Below, one piece after another: positions 54,433 through 63,998 of a stretch of 64,000 nt of DNA. The translations under genes were made by a program, and so were the position numbers. The notes under the pieces were generated by a model, which saw nothing but the letters and a program-made list of their open reading frames with translations, was not told the DNA's origin and searched no databases. Origin of the DNA: Cellulomonas sp. Leaf395 (GTDB lineage: Bacteria; Actinomycetota; Actinomycetes; Actinomycetales; Cellulomonadaceae); assembly GCF_001424125.1 (NCBI RefSeq), contig NZ_LMQI01000005.1, positions 598,162-662,161 of the forward strand, written 5' to 3'. The stretch's first letter is position 1. Each line of letters opens with the position of its first letter.

Positions 54433-55476
54433 CTACCCCACGGGCGAGGTGGTCCTGTCATTGGCGATCACGTCGAGCTCGGCGGCGACGACCCCGAGGA
54501 TCACCAGGTCGACCAGCAGCCCGACGGTCGCGTCCCAGGGTGAGAGCCGGAACAGGAAGATCTGGGTGATCAGGAGTGCGACGAGGGCGGCGCGGCGGAA
54601 CCAGCGGTAGCCGGCCTCGCGGTCGCGGCGGACCCGGACGAGGCCGACCACGGCGAACGCGGTGGACGCGAGCCCGCTGAGCAGGATGCCGGCCACGAGC
54701 CACACGGGCTGGTCAGCGGAGGCCCTCCACCCGTAGATGCCACGGGCGAGCGTCACGACGGACGTCGCGACCAGGACGGCGACGGTGACCCACGGGACCC
54801 ACCGGGCACGGACGAGCCACCGGGATGCTGCGACGACCGACCGGGACGTCGCACCGATCGGGTCGGGGAGCTCGTCGGCGTCGTGCTCCACGGTGTCGAG
54901 CAGCGCGCGCACCTCGTCGGCACCCGGGACGTCGCCAGCGCGGGACAGGTACCAGCGTGCGCGGGTGCGTTCACGGGTGCTGAAGCCGCCTGCCAGGCCG
55001 GAGACGGCTTGGTCGGCGGCTGCGGCGAGGTACTCGGAGGGGTCGCGCGGGTGGCGTCGTTGAAGGGTGTCCGCGAACAAGCCCAGGCTGATGACCACGA
55101 GGTAGATCAGGGCGGCCGTCGGTTCCCAGAAGTAGTCGTAGTCGGAGGTGACGAACTTGCCGATCTCGTCGATGAAGAGCCCGAAGCCAACGCCGGAGAC
55201 GATCACCGAGACACGGCGGGCGACGGGACCGATGAACGTCATCAGCCCGATGAACGCCAGCGCCATCAGCAGCCCGCCCCACAGGACGTGGGAGATGTGC
55301 ACTCCCCCGCCGCCCAGCTGCGGGAACCCGGTCAGTCCCAGCAGCAGGCGCGTCAGGATGACGGTGGCGAGCGTGGTCACCAGGAAGCCGGTGATGTGGC
55401 TGCTCGACGCGGGGTCGCGTGGCAGGCCGAGCCGCAGGAGCGGCCGTCGGCGGTGCACGGACCCCTCGGGCGTCAC
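54433..55476 (-). CDS. Integral membrane protein downstream of der
   Basis: 347 residues from the GTG at 55476, which overlaps the der stop codon (GTGA). Three to four helices in the N-terminal part ([55 protein letters not shown]), a hydrophilic middle with [20 protein letters not shown], then three more helices near the end. [20 protein letters not shown] between helices is a striking conserved-looking segment. I do not recognise a function. Its coupling to der suggests it belongs to the same operon; the tRNA-Pro gene follows. Confidence 0.8.
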   Translation of the reverse strand: MTPEGSVHRRRPLLRLGLPRDPASSSHITGFLVTTLATVILTRLLLGLTGFPQLGGGGVHISHVLWGGLLMALAFIGLMTFIGPVARRVSVIVSGVGFGLFIDEIGKFVTSDYDYFWEPTAALIYLVVISLGLFADTLQRRHPRDPSEYLAAAADQAVSGLAGGFSTRERTRARWYLSRAGDVPGADEVRALLDTVEHDADELPDPIGATSRSVVAASRWLVRARWVPWVTVAVLVATSVVTLARGIYGWRASADQPVWLVAGILLSGLASTAFAVVGLVRVRRDREAGYRWFRRAALVALLITQIFLFRLSPWDATVGLLVDLVILGVVAAELDVIANDRTTSPVG

Positions 55477-56948
55477 CGCTTGCGCTTCTCCCGCACCCGC
55501 ACCGAGATCGAGATGGGGGTGCCCTCGAACCCGAACGTCTCGCGCAGGCGACGCTCGATGTAGCGGCGGTAGCCGGGGTCGAGGAAGCCGGTCGCGAAGA
55601 TGACGAAGCGGGGCGGGCGCGTGGACGCCTGCGTCGCGAAGAGGATGCGGGGCTGCTTGCCGCCGCGCAGCGGGTGCGGGTGGGCCGCGACGAGCTCCCC
55701 GAGGAACGCGTTGAGGCGCCCCGTGGAGATGCGGGTGTCCCAGGACTCCAACGCGCGCTCGAGCGCGGGGACCATGCGGTCGGTGTGCCAGCCGGTCTTC
55801 GCGGAGATGTTGACGCGGGGCGCCCACTGCACCTGCACGAGGTCCTGCTCGATCTCGCGCTCGAGGAACGGGCGGCGGTCCTCGTCCATGAGGTCCCACT
55901 TGTTGTACGCGATGACCAGGGCGCGGCCCGCCTCGATGACCTGGGTGATCACGCGCGTGTCCTGCTCGGTCAGCTTCACCGACGCGTCCACCAGGACGAC
56001 GGCCACCTCGGCCTTCTCGATCGCGGCCTGCGTGCGCAGCGAGGCGTAGAAGTCGGCGCCGGACGTCTGGTGCACGCGGCGGCGGATGCCGGCGGTGTCG
56101 ACGAACACCCACGGCTTGCCCTTGAGCGCGACGAGCTCGTCGACGGGGTCGCGCGTGGTGCCGGCGACGGAGTCGACGACGACACGCTCCGCTCCGAGCA
56201 CCTTGTTCAGCAGTGAGGACTTGCCGACGTTCGGGCGGCCGACCAGTGCGACGCGACGCGGACCGTCGGGGATCGGGGTGCCGTGGGCGGAGACCTCGGG
56301 CAGCGCCTCGATCGCGGCGTCGAGCAGGTCACCGGTGCCGCGGCCGTGGAGGGCCGAGACGGGGAACGGTTCGCCCAGGCCGAGGGACCAGAGGTTGGCC
56401 GCGTCGGCCTCACCGGCGGGTCCGTCGACCTTGTTGGCGCACAGCACGACAGGCTTGCCCGCCTTGCGGAGCAGGCGGACCACCTGGGTGTCGGTCTCGG
56501 TGACGCCGACGGTCGCGTCGACGACGAAGATCACCGCGTCGGCAAGCGAGATCGCGACCTCGGCCTGCTGCGCCACGCGTGCCTCGATGCCGGCGACGTC
56601 GACCTCCCAGCCGCCCGTGTCGACAAGCGTGAACCGCTTGCCGGACCAGTCGGCGGGGTAGCTCACGCGGTCGCGCGTGACCCCGGGCTTGTCCTCGACG
56701 ACGGCCTCGCGGCGGCCGAGGATGCGGTTGACGAGCGTCGACTTGCCGACGTTCGGACGGCCGACGACCGCGAGCACCGGGAAGACGACGACCGGCTCCT
56801 CGCCGATCTCGCCGACGTCCCCCGCGTGCAGGAGGGCAAGGTCCTCGTCCTCGAGCTCGTAGTCGGTGAGCCCTGCGCGCAGAGCCCGCTCACGGTCGGC
56901 GTCGGAGGCCTCGTCGGGCAGCGCAAAGGTCGGATCGGGCTCAGTCAT
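55473..56948 (-). CDS. der: Ribosome biogenesis GTPase Der (EngA)
   Basis: 491 residues with two tandem GTPase domains: first G1 GRPNVGKS (63-70), G3 DTGG (110-113), G4 NKVD (172-175); second G1 GRPNVGKS (237-244), G3 DTAG and G4 NKWD further on. The C-terminal KH-like domain ends [24 protein letters not shown] 55-residue acidic N-terminal extension is typical of actinobacteria. Der acts in 50S ribosome assembly. It lies in the parA-to-der operon, 56 bases after the methyltransferase gene. The ATG at 56948 is clear. Confidence 0.97.
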   Translation of the reverse strand: MTEPDPTFALPDEASDADRERALRAGLTDYELEDEDLALLHAGDVGEIGEEPVVVFPVLAVVGRPNVGKSTLVNRILGRREAVVEDKPGVTRDRVSYPADWSGKRFTLVDTGGWEVDVAGIEARVAQQAEVAISLADAVIFVVDATVGVTETDTQVVRLLRKAGKPVVLCANKVDGPAGEADAANLWSLGLGEPFPVSALHGRGTGDLLDAAIEALPEVSAHGTPIPDGPRRVALVGRPNVGKSSLLNKVLGAERVVVDSVAGTTRDPVDELVALKGKPWVFVDTAGIRRRVHQTSGADFYASLRTQAAIEKAEVAVVLVDASVKLTEQDTRVITQVIEAGRALVIAYNKWDLMDEDRRPFLEREIEQDLVQVQWAPRVNISAKTGWHTDRMVPALERALESWDTRISTGRLNAFLGELVAAHPHPLRGGKQPRILFATQASTRPPRFVIFATGFLDPGYRRYIERRLRETFGFEGTPISISVRVREKRKR

Positions 56949-57004
56949 GCGCCCATTGTCCCCTGTGCACCGACCCCGGGACGACTACCGGCGCGAGAGT
57001 CCCG

Positions 57005-57820
57005 TCACGGACGCCAGATGACGACGCCGATGTCGCGCGCCCGCTCCGCGAACGTGCCTGTCGGGGACGCCGCTCGCAGCAGCCGGCGTAGGTCGTCGTC
57101 GAACTCCGGCAGCCGAGGTCCGAACAGGTGCGGCGCCGAGCTCGACAGCGAGAAGACGGCGGACACGACCTCCTCCGTCGAGCGCTCCACCACGTCTCCG
57201 CGCACGACGTCGAGCCGCTCCGGCCCGCGGTAGCCGACCTCGCGCATGACGTCCTCCTCGCCGCCGCGCGTGCCCGACGGCAGAGAACCCTGGCCTGCCC
57301 GGCGGACCGGCCCGAGGTAGGTGGCGACGAGCTCCTCGATCTGGTCCCACGGTGGGCGGGGGTGCGGGAGCGCGTCGTCGCCCGCGGCCCCGCGGTGCGT
57401 CGTCGCGAAGACGTGCACCCAGGCGCCACCGGGCTCGATCATCGGGCGGACCGCCCGGGCGACCTGCGGCTGATCCATCCAGTGGAAGGACTGTGCGAAG
57501 CTCACCAGCCGGAACGTCCCCAGGTCGGCCGGCAGCTCCTCGGCGCGCATCTGTCGCCACTCGATCCCGACCGCACCCGAACGACGAGCCTCGGCGACCA
57601 TGCCGTCGTCGGCATCGATCCCCACGGCCGACGCGACCAGCGGTGCGAGCAGCAGCGTCAGCGAACCCGGTCCGCAGCCGACGTCGAGCAGACGGCCGGT
57701 GCCGTCAAGGCCGAGCGCATCGCGCAGGGCGTCGGCGAGTGCTGTCGGGTAGGCCATCCGGCCCACGGCGTAGTGCCGGGCGCTGCCCTCGTAGAGGCTC
57801 GGGTCCCACGCCCAGTCCAT
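57005..57820 (-). CDS. Class I SAM-dependent methyltransferase in the housekeeping operon
   Basis: 271 residues. It starts LYEGSARHYAVGRMAYPTAL, motif I is LLDVGCGPGSLTL (44-56), SAVGIDADDGM is the second strand, and FAQSFHWMDQP the post-II loop. It belongs to the same broad group as the enzyme at 36691. The ATG at 57820 shares its A with the plsC stop (TGATG). It is inserted between plsC and der; most actinobacteria lack a methyltransferase at this place, so it is probably a lineage addition. The substrate is unknown. Confidence 0.87.
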   Translation of the reverse strand: MDWAWDPSLYEGSARHYAVGRMAYPTALADALRDALGLDGTGRLLDVGCGPGSLTLLLAPLVASAVGIDADDGMVAEARRSGAVGIEWRQMRAEELPADLGTFRLVSFAQSFHWMDQPQVARAVRPMIEPGGAWVHVFATTHRGAAGDDALPHPRPPWDQIEELVATYLGPVRRAGQGSLPSGTRGGEEDVMREVGYRGPERLDVVRGDVVERSTEEVVSAVFSLSSSAPHLFGPRLPEFDDDLRRLLRAASPTGTFAERARDIGVVIWRP

Positions 57821-58506
57821 CAGAGCGCGCGTTCCCTGTTCGGGTCGTCGGTGGGCAGGACCAGCCCGGTGCGGGCGGTGGCCCGGTCGACCAGCTCGGC
57901 GAGCGCCACCCGGATCGACTCGTTCGCCGCTTCGAGGGCGGCCCGGCCGGACACGCCGGCCCGGCGTTCGAGGATCAGCGGCTCACCGAACTCGATCGCG
58001 AGCCGGCGCCGCAGACCGGGCACGTGACCGACCGACTCGCCCGTCCGCCGCGTGCCGAGCACCGCGACCGGGACCACGGGTGCATGGCCGTTCAGCGCGA
58101 GCCACGCGATCCCGGCGCGCGCGCTCGCGGCGTCGCCCTTGCCGCGGTTCCCCTCGGGAAAGACTCCGACGACGCCACCGCGCTTGAGCACGACCAGCGC
58201 GCTGTTCAGCGCGGAGCGTCCACCGTCGTGCTCGACGGGGATCTGGCCGGCCGCGCGCAGCACCGTGCCGACGGGACCCCAGAACATCTCCGACTTGACC
58301 AGCATGTGCGACGGCCGCGGCGAGACACCCAGCAGGATCGGGCCGTCGATGATGCCCGTGTGGTTCGCGGCGAACAGGACCGGTCCGTCGGTCGGCACCA
58401 GGTGGCCGGCGACGACGTCGGTGTTCCAGACGATCCGCGCGAGGAACCGGCCGATCCACCGTGCCCAGCGCGGACCGCTCGACGACGGCCCGACGGACGT
58501 GCTCAC
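57820..58506 (-). CDS. plsC: 1-acyl-glycerol-3-phosphate acyltransferase (PlsC-like)
   Basis: 228 residues with the acyltransferase blocks NHTGIIDGP (His49, Asp54 of the HX4D catalytic pair), the acyl-CoA/ACP block near LRAAGQIPVEHDGG, and block III VFPEGNRGKG (115-124). It should transfer an acyl chain to lysophosphatidic acid or a related acceptor at the membrane. The GTG at 58506 overlaps the cmk stop (GTGA). In actinobacteria a PlsC-like gene often sits between cmk and der, as here. Confidence 0.92.
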   Translation of the reverse strand: MSTSVGPSSSGPRWARWIGRFLARIVWNTDVVAGHLVPTDGPVLFAANHTGIIDGPILLGVSPRPSHMLVKSEMFWGPVGTVLRAAGQIPVEHDGGRSALNSALVVLKRGGVVGVFPEGNRGKGDAASARAGIAWLALNGHAPVVPVAVLGTRRTGESVGHVPGLRRRLAIEFGEPLILERRAGVSGRAALEAANESIRVALAELVDRATARTGLVLPTDDPNRERAL

Positions 58507-59198
58507 GCGCGCGGGCCGACGACCGACTCGACGACGTCGAGCACGGCCTGCACGGTCTGGTCGAGGTCCAGGTGCGAGGAGTCCACGGTGGCCACCCCGT
58601 CGGCGGCGACGTGGAACTGCACGACGGTCGAGTCGTCCGCGTCGCGACGCAGCACCTGGTCGCGCGTCGCCTCGACCGCGGCGGCGTCGTCCGTGCCGTG
58701 CACGTCACGCGCCCGCCGGGCGAGCCTGGCCTCCTCGCTCGCGGTCAGCAGCACGCGGACGTCCGCGTCGGGCGCGACGACCGTCGTGATGTCGCGTCCC
58801 TCGGCGACGATGCCCCGCCCTTTGACGCGCGCCGACTCGATCTCCGCTCGCTGGAGCCTCCCGAGCTCGGCGCGTACCTCGAGGTTGGTCGCGACCGCAC
58901 TGACGGCTGCCGAGATCTCCGTGGTCCGGATCGCCTCGCCGATGTCGATCCCGTCGACGTGCACCGTCGGGTGCAGCGGGTCCACACCCATCACCAGCGG
59001 CAGCGTGCGCACCAGTCCGGCGACCGCGTCGACATCGGTCAGCGGCACCCCGCGGTGCAGGCACCACCACGTGGCCGCTCGGTACATCGCACCGGTGTCG
59101 AGGAACGCCAGCCCCAGCGCGCTCGCGACACCCCGCGACACGCTCGACTTGCCGGACCCCGAAGGACCGTCGATCGCGACGACAATCGCCCTGCTCAA
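58503..59198 (-). CDS. cmk: Cytidylate kinase
   Basis: 231 residues from the TTG at 59198. P-loop GPSGSGKS (11-18), then LGLAFLDTGAMYRA (NMP-binding), VRTLPLVMG, and ARRARDVHG near the LID, the order of (d)CMP kinases. Catalyses ATP + CMP to ADP + CDP. The TTG start is preferred because it overlaps the tyrA stop (TTGA) like all other joints of this operon and has GGAGG 8 bases upstream; the ATG at 59213 would add five residues and lacks such a site. Confidence 0.94.
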   Translation of the reverse strand: MSRAIVVAIDGPSGSGKSSVSRGVASALGLAFLDTGAMYRAATWWCLHRGVPLTDVDAVAGLVRTLPLVMGVDPLHPTVHVDGIDIGEAIRTTEISAAVSAVATNLEVRAELGRLQRAEIESARVKGRGIVAEGRDITTVVAPDADVRVLLTASEEARLARRARDVHGTDDAAAVEATRDQVLRRDADDSTVVQFHVAADGVATVDSSHLDLDQTVQAVLDVVESVVGPRA

Positions 59199-60304
59199 CT
59201 CACCAGCCTCCATCCGCGGGCCGTGAGTTCCGCCTCGAGGTGCTCCACCCGGCCGGGCAGCACCGAGATCTCCGCCATGCCGACCGGCCGGCCGGCGGCG
59301 TGCTCGAGGTGCAGGTCCTCGAGGTTGACCCCCGCCTCGCCCACCTCGGTCAGCAGCCGCGCGAGCTCCCCCGGCGCGTCCGGGACGAGGACCGTGACGA
59401 CGCCGTACACCCGCTGCGCGCCACCGTGCTTGCCGGGGATGCGCGCGACGCCGGCGTTCCCGTCTGCGATCGCCTGCGCGAGCGTCGCCAGGGCGCCGAG
59501 CTCGACCGTCTCCGGCCCGTCGGCGGCCGCCGCGTGGCCGAGCGCGTCAATGACGGTGTCGAGGTCGGCGCGCAGGTCCCGCAGCACGTCGCCCACGGCG
59601 GCGGCGTTCGCCGCGAGGATCGAGGTCCACAGCGCGGGGTCGGAGGCCGCCAGCCGCGTGACGTCCCGCAGACCCTGGCCGGCGAGCACGAGCGCTGCGT
59701 CGTCGGCTCCGCGCAGCCGGGCGGCGACGAGGCTGGCGGCCACCTGGGGCACGTGCGAGACGGCGGCGACCGCGGCGTCGTGCGCGTCCGCGTCCATCGT
59801 CACGGGAACGGCGCCGAGGTCGACGGCGAGCGAGCGGACGGCGAGCACGGCGTCCGGGTCGGACGCACCCGAGTCGGTGATCACCCAGGGGCGACCGAGG
59901 AACAGGTCGGGGACGGCCGCGGCCGGGCCGGACCGTTCGCGGCCGGCCATGGGGTGGGAGCCGACGTACCGCGTGAGGTCGGCGCCCGCGGCCTTGAGCT
60001 CGGCCAGCACGTACCCCTTGACGCTCGCCACGTCGGTCACGACGGCATCCGGGTACGCCTCCAGCTCCGCTCGCACCACGTCGGCGGTCACGTCGGGCGG
60101 GGCTGCGACGACGATCAGGGCCGGCGCGGAGTCGTCGGGACCGGCGGGCCGTCCCGCACCGACGTCCCGCGCCAGCGCGAGGGCGGTGCGGGACGGGTCG
60201 TGCAGGACGACGTCGACGCCGTGGGTTGTCAGCGCGAGACCCACCGACGTGCCGAGCAGACCGGTACCGACGATGCGCACCGGCCCTCGCGTCGCGACCG
60301 TCAC
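59195..60304 (-). CDS. tyrA: Prephenate dehydrogenase
   Basis: 369 residues. Rossmann motif GTGLLGTSVG (13-22), then VGSHPMAGRERSG with the catalytic-region His, and LPALWTSI-like ASDPALWTSILAAN. The C-terminal 75 residues (GVVTVLVPDAPGELARLLTE to ISVLPG) form an ACT domain for feedback regulation, probably by tyrosine. It converts prephenate to 4-hydroxyphenylpyruvate with NAD(P). The GTG at 60304 overlaps the rluB stop (GTGA), and its own stop overlaps cmk. Confidence 0.95.
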   Translation of the reverse strand: MTVATRGPVRIVGTGLLGTSVGLALTTHGVDVVLHDPSRTALALARDVGAGRPAGPDDSAPALIVVAAPPDVTADVVRAELEAYPDAVVTDVASVKGYVLAELKAAGADLTRYVGSHPMAGRERSGPAAAVPDLFLGRPWVITDSGASDPDAVLAVRSLAVDLGAVPVTMDADAHDAAVAAVSHVPQVAASLVAARLRGADDAALVLAGQGLRDVTRLAASDPALWTSILAANAAAVGDVLRDLRADLDTVIDALGHAAAADGPETVELGALATLAQAIADGNAGVARIPGKHGGAQRVYGVVTVLVPDAPGELARLLTEVGEAGVNLEDLHLEHAAGRPVGMAEISVLPGRVEHLEAELTARGWRLVS

Positions 60305-61617
60305 ATGCCCACCCGTGTCATCAGGGAGCCCACCTCGGTCTTCGACAGCACGCGGGTGCGGCCCGGCTTGAGGTCGCCCAGACGGATCGGGCCGATCTGC
60401 GTGCGGACCAGCTGCGTGACCGGGTAGCCGACCTCCTCGAAGATCCGTCGCACGATGCGGTTGCGACCCTCGTGCAGCTCGATCTCCACCAGGCTCGCCT
60501 GCGGGGTCGTCTGCACGATCTGGAACTTGTCGACCTTGGCCAACCCGTCCTCGAGCTCCACGCCCTTGATCAGACGCTGGCCCAGCGACGGCGTCACACG
60601 CCCCTCGAGCTGGACGAGGTAGACCTTGGTGACACCGTGCGACGGGTGCGACAGGCGGTTGGCCAGGTCTCCGTCGTTGGTCAGCAGGATCAGGCCCTCG
60701 GTCTCGGCATCCAGGCGACCGACGTGGAACAGCCGTTCCTCGCGGTCGGACACGAACTGCCCGATCGACGGCCGGCCTTCAGGGTCGTGCATCGTCGAGA
60801 CGACACCCTTCGGCTTGTTCAGCGCGATGGTGATGATCGACGAGTCCAGCTGCACGCGCATGCCGTCCACGTGGATGACCGCCGTGAGCGGGTCCACCCG
60901 CACGCCGAGCTCGAGCACCTTGTTGCCGTCGACCGTCACGCGCCCGGCCGAGATGAGGTCCTCGCACGAGCGCCGCGACCCGAGCCCGGCGGCCGCGAGC
61001 ACCTTCTGCAGGCGCACGCCGTCGGGGTCGTGGACGTCGATCGTCACCTCGGGCGTGCGGCTCGGCTTCGTCGGCCGGCTCGACGCGCCGTTGCTGCGGG
61101 GACGACCTGAGCCACCGCTGCGCGGGTACCCGCCGCCCGCCTTGGGTGCGCCGCTGCGCGGGTACCCACCACCGCTCTTGGGTGCACCGCTGCGGGGTGC
61201 GCCGCCCCGCGACGCCCCGGCCGCACCGCGCGAGGCTCCGCCGGTCGAGCTCCCTCCGGAACCCGCGCCGGTGCTCGCGCGCGAACCACCGGAGCCGGCC
61301 CCGCGGTTGGCGTCGCCGCTGCTGCCACGGCCGCCGCCGGTGCTGCTTCCCCGGTAGCTGTCGCCGCTGCTGCGGTACCCCTCTCCGCCGCCGGTGCTCC
61401 CCCGGTACCCCTCGCCGCCGCCCGCACCGCGGTACCCGCCGGAGCTGCCACCGCGCGAGCCACCGGACGAACCGGACCCGGACCCCCCGCGGTACCCGCC
61501 CGCGCTGCCACCCCGGCTGGCGCCGGACCCGCTGCTGCCCCGAGGCGCACCGCTCTTGCCGCCGGACTGGCCACCGGACTGGCCGGCGCCCCCTGACCGT
61601 CGTTCCTGCGGGCTCAT
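60301..61617 (-). CDS. rluB: rRNA pseudouridine synthase (RluB/RsuA family) with Gly/Ser/Arg-rich tail
   Basis: 438 residues. Residues 1-185 are low complexity, Gly/Ser/Arg-rich with RGG-like repeats such as GGYRGGSGSGSSGGSRGG and a 12-residue tandem repeat. An S4 RNA-binding domain follows (about 196-245, VRLQKVLAAAGLGSRRSCED), then the synthase domain with catalytic Asp303 in GRLDAETEGLILLTNDG and the end LHEGRNRIVRRIFEEVGYPV. It modifies 23S rRNA. The N-terminal extension is likely disordered and may bind RNA; long extensions of this kind are seen in actinobacterial RluB. The ATG at 61617 overlaps the scpB stop (ATGA). Confidence 0.94.
   Translation of the reverse strand: MSPQERRSGGAGQSGGQSGGKSGAPRGSSGSGASRGGSAGGYRGGSGSGSSGGSRGGSSGGYRGAGGGEGYRGSTGGGEGYRSSGDSYRGSSTGGGRGSSGDANRGAGSGGSRASTGAGSGGSSTGGASRGAAGASRGGAPRSGAPKSGGGYPRSGAPKAGGGYPRSGGSGRPRSNGASSRPTKPSRTPEVTIDVHDPDGVRLQKVLAAAGLGSRRSCEDLISAGRVTVDGNKVLELGVRVDPLTAVIHVDGMRVQLDSSIITIALNKPKGVVSTMHDPEGRPSIGQFVSDREERLFHVGRLDAETEGLILLTNDGDLANRLSHPSHGVTKVYLVQLEGRVTPSLGQRLIKGVELEDGLAKVDKFQIVQTTPQASLVEIELHEGRNRIVRRIFEEVGYPVTQLVRTQIGPIRLGDLKPGRTRVLSKTEVGSLMTRVGM
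61115..61200. repeat. 36-base tandem repeat inside rluB
   Basis: Two full copies at 61115 and 61151 and a partial third encode the 12-residue unit YPRSGAPKAGGG. It belongs to the low-complexity N-terminus of RluB and is coding sequence, not a CRISPR. Confidence 0.8.
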
Positions 61618-62276
61618 CTGTTGTCTCCGATCGCCTGGTCGACCCCGTCGAAGGCGTCGATGTCCGGCAGGTAGGGCGCGAGCGGGGGCATCTCGTCCAG
61701 GCTGGACAGCCCCATCCGCTCCAAGAAGTATCCCGTGGTCTGGTAGAGCACCGCACCGCTGGACGGATCCGTCCCCACCTCGGCGACCAGTCCGCGGGTG
61801 GTCAGCGTGCGGACGACCCCGTCGACGTTCACCCCGCGGACCGCCGAGACCTGTCCGCGCGTCACGGGCTGCCGGTAGGCGATGACGGCGAGCGTCTCGA
61901 GCGCCGCCTGCGTCAGGCGGGCGGTCTGCCCCTCGAGGACGAAGCGCCCGACGACGTCCGCGTAGACCGGGGCGGAGTAGACCCGCCAGCCGTCACCGAC
62001 CCGTCGCACCTCGAAGCCTCTCGGGCGACCACCGTTCTCACCGCGGTACTCGGCGGCGAGCTCGTCGAGGAGGGCCTCGACCCGGGCGGTCGGCAGCGCC
62101 AGGACGGTCGCGAGCCGGACGGCGGCGATGGGCTCGTCGGCCACCATGAGCACCGCCTCGAGCGCGGCCAGGGCCCCGCCGGGCAGGTCGTCGACGTCGA
62201 AGGCGAGCTCGTCGGCCGCGGCCTGCTCGTCCGTCGGCTCCTCGACGGCCGCGTCGTCTGCTGCCTGCTCGGTCAT
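61614..62276 (-). CDS. scpB: Segregation and condensation protein B
   Basis: 220 residues of two winged-helix domains. [80 protein letters not shown] and GAVLYQTTGYFLERMGL are all typical of ScpB. It binds ScpA and the SMC kleisin complex for chromosome condensation. The acidic N-terminus is usual in actinobacteria. The ATG at 62276 overlaps the scpA stop (ATGA). Confidence 0.96.
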   Translation of the reverse strand: MTEQAADDAAVEEPTDEQAAADELAFDVDDLPGGALAALEAVLMVADEPIAAVRLATVLALPTARVEALLDELAAEYRGENGGRPRGFEVRRVGDGWRVYSAPVYADVVGRFVLEGQTARLTQAALETLAVIAYRQPVTRGQVSAVRGVNVDGVVRTLTTRGLVAEVGTDPSSGAVLYQTTGYFLERMGLSSLDEMPPLAPYLPDIDAFDGVDQAIGDNR

Positions 62277-63199
62277 GCGTCCTCCTCGGCTGACCCGTCG
62301 CGGGCCAGCTCTGCGTCGAGTGCGGTGTCCAGCGTGTCGAAGTCGTCGGAGACCTCGATCTCGCCCTCCTCGGATCCCGTCCAGCGCACGGTCAGCTCGC
62401 CCAGCGGCGTGACCTGGTCGAACGCGACCGCGCCCTCCCGGAACAGCTCCAGAAGCGCGAGGAATCTGGCGACCACGACGACCGTCGCGCCGGCGTCGGC
62501 CGTGAGCGCGCGGAACGACATCGCTCCGCCGTGCCGCAGGCGGTCCACCAGGACGGCGGCCTGCTCCCGGACGCTGACGGCCGGGGCGTGCAGGTGGCTG
62601 ATGTCGACACCGGGAGGTGCTGCCTTCGGCTGCTCGGCCTTCGCGGCCAGCGCCGCCAGCTGCTCGGGACCGATCTGCCACACAAGCTCCGGCAGCAGCG
62701 CGGCCAGGTGGGGCTCCAGGATGACCAGGCGCGGGAAGCGCCGGCCCTCGGTGGCGAACCGCTCCGCCAGGTCTGCGGCGACCAGCTTGTAGGCGCGGTA
62801 CTGAAGCAGTCGCGCGAAGAGCAGGTCACGGGCCTCGAGCAGCTCCAGGTCTTCGGCGTCCTCGACGTCGGCCGACGGCAGCAGTCGCGCCGCCTTGAGG
62901 TCGAGCAGGGTGGCAGCGATGACGAGGAACTCGCTGGCCTGCCCCAGGTCCCACTGCTTCTCGGCGCCACGGATGTGGGCGATGAACTCGTCGGTGACCT
63001 GCGCCAGCGCGACCTCCGTGATGTCGAGCTTGTGCTTGGCGATCAGCCCGAGCAGGAGGTCGAACGGACCGCTGAAGTTGGTGAGATGGACCTCGAACGC
63101 ACTCGTGCCCATGGGGGACGGCGCAGGCGCGCTCGCACCCGTCGGCTCCTTCACCGACTGCTCGGGCGGGACCGCGCGCTCGTCAGGCGGCGTCGCCAC
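62273..63199 (-). CDS. scpA: Segregation and condensation protein A (kleisin)
   Basis: 308 residues from the GTG at 63199, which lies within the last codons of parA; GTG 63154 and ATG 63112 are alternatives, the domain beginning at FEVHLTNFSGPFDLLLGLIA. LDITEVALAQVTDEFIAHI, ASEFLVIAATLLDLKAARLL and LLQYRAYKLVAADLAERF are kleisin N-terminal blocks; the C-terminal winged helix follows. ScpA bridges the SMC heads. The overlap with parA and scpB shows tight translational coupling. Confidence 0.94.
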   Translation of the reverse strand: MATPPDERAVPPEQSVKEPTGASAPAPSPMGTSAFEVHLTNFSGPFDLLLGLIAKHKLDITEVALAQVTDEFIAHIRGAEKQWDLGQASEFLVIAATLLDLKAARLLPSADVEDAEDLELLEARDLLFARLLQYRAYKLVAADLAERFATEGRRFPRLVILEPHLAALLPELVWQIGPEQLAALAAKAEQPKAAPPGVDISHLHAPAVSVREQAAVLVDRLRHGGAMSFRALTADAGATVVVVARFLALLELFREGAVAFDQVTPLGELTVRWTGSEEGEIEVSDDFDTLDTALDAELARDGSAEEDA

Positions 63200-63998
63200 G
63201 GGCGACGAGCTCACGTGCCAGCTGACGGTAGGCCGCCGCACCCGAGTGCGTCGGGGCGTAGGTGGTGATCGGCTCCGCGGCCACGGTGGCGTCGGGGAAC
63301 TTGACGGTCCGGCTGATGACGGTGTGCAGCAGCGTGTCGCCGAACGCCTCGTTGACGCGTGCGACGACCTCACGCGCGTGCAGCGTGCGCGGGTCGTACA
63401 TCGTGGCGAGGATGCCGTCGACCTCCAGGCGCGGGTTCAGCCTGTCGCGGACCTTCTCGATGGTCTCCACGAGCAGCGCGACTCCGCGCAGGGCGAAGAA
63501 CTCGCACTCCAGCGGGATGAGCACGCCGTGCGCGGCAGTCAGCGCGTTGACCGTGAGCAGGCCGAGAGACGGCTGGCAGTCGATCATCACGACGTCGTAG
63601 TCGTCGAGGACCGGACGCAGCGTGCGGGCCAGCACCGACTCGCGGGCGACCTCGCCGACCAGCTGCACCTCGGCGGCGGACAGGTCGATGTTGGCGGGCA
63701 GCAGGTCGAGGCCCGGCGTCGCCGTGTGCTGGATGAGCGCGTGGATGTCGGCGTCCCGCTCCATGAGCAGGTTGTAGACGGTCCGGTCCAGCTCGTGCGG
63801 GCTGATGCCCAGACCCACGGACGCGGCACCCTGCGGGTCGAAGTCGACGATGAGCACCTTGCGGCCGTACTCCGCGAGAGCGGCGGCCAGGTTGATGGTG
63901 GTCGTCGTCTTGCCGACGCCACCCTTCTGGTTGCACAGCGCGATCACGCGCGCCGGACCGTGCGACGCGAGCGGTGGGGGCTCGGGGAACACGGGCAT
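63183..63998 (-). CDS. ParA/Soj family ATPase (may extend past the window)
   Basis: 271 residues are visible. The deviant Walker A CNQKGGVGKTTTTINLAAAL has its signature Lys at the start of KGGVGKT (25-31). VLIVDFDPQGAASVGLG is A', and VVMIDCQPSLGLLTVNAL is Walker B. This chromosomal ParA just upstream of scpA-scpB is a standard actinobacterial arrangement and differs from the parAB near the origin. The ATG at 63998 touches the window edge; homologues often have 20-40 more N-terminal residues, so the real start may be outside. Confidence 0.9.
   Translation of the reverse strand: MPVFPEPPPLASHGPARVIALCNQKGGVGKTTTTINLAAALAEYGRKVLIVDFDPQGAASVGLGISPHELDRTVYNLLMERDADIHALIQHTATPGLDLLPANIDLSAAEVQLVGEVARESVLARTLRPVLDDYDVVMIDCQPSLGLLTVNALTAAHGVLIPLECEFFALRGVALLVETIEKVRDRLNPRLEVDGILATMYDPRTLHAREVVARVNEAFGDTLLHTVISRTVKFPDATVAAEPITTYAPTHSGAAAYRQLARELVARGDAA

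Noticed and set aside
61112..61200. Regularly spaced repeats as a CRISPR array
   Set aside because: They are in-frame 36-base coding repeats of rluB without spacers.
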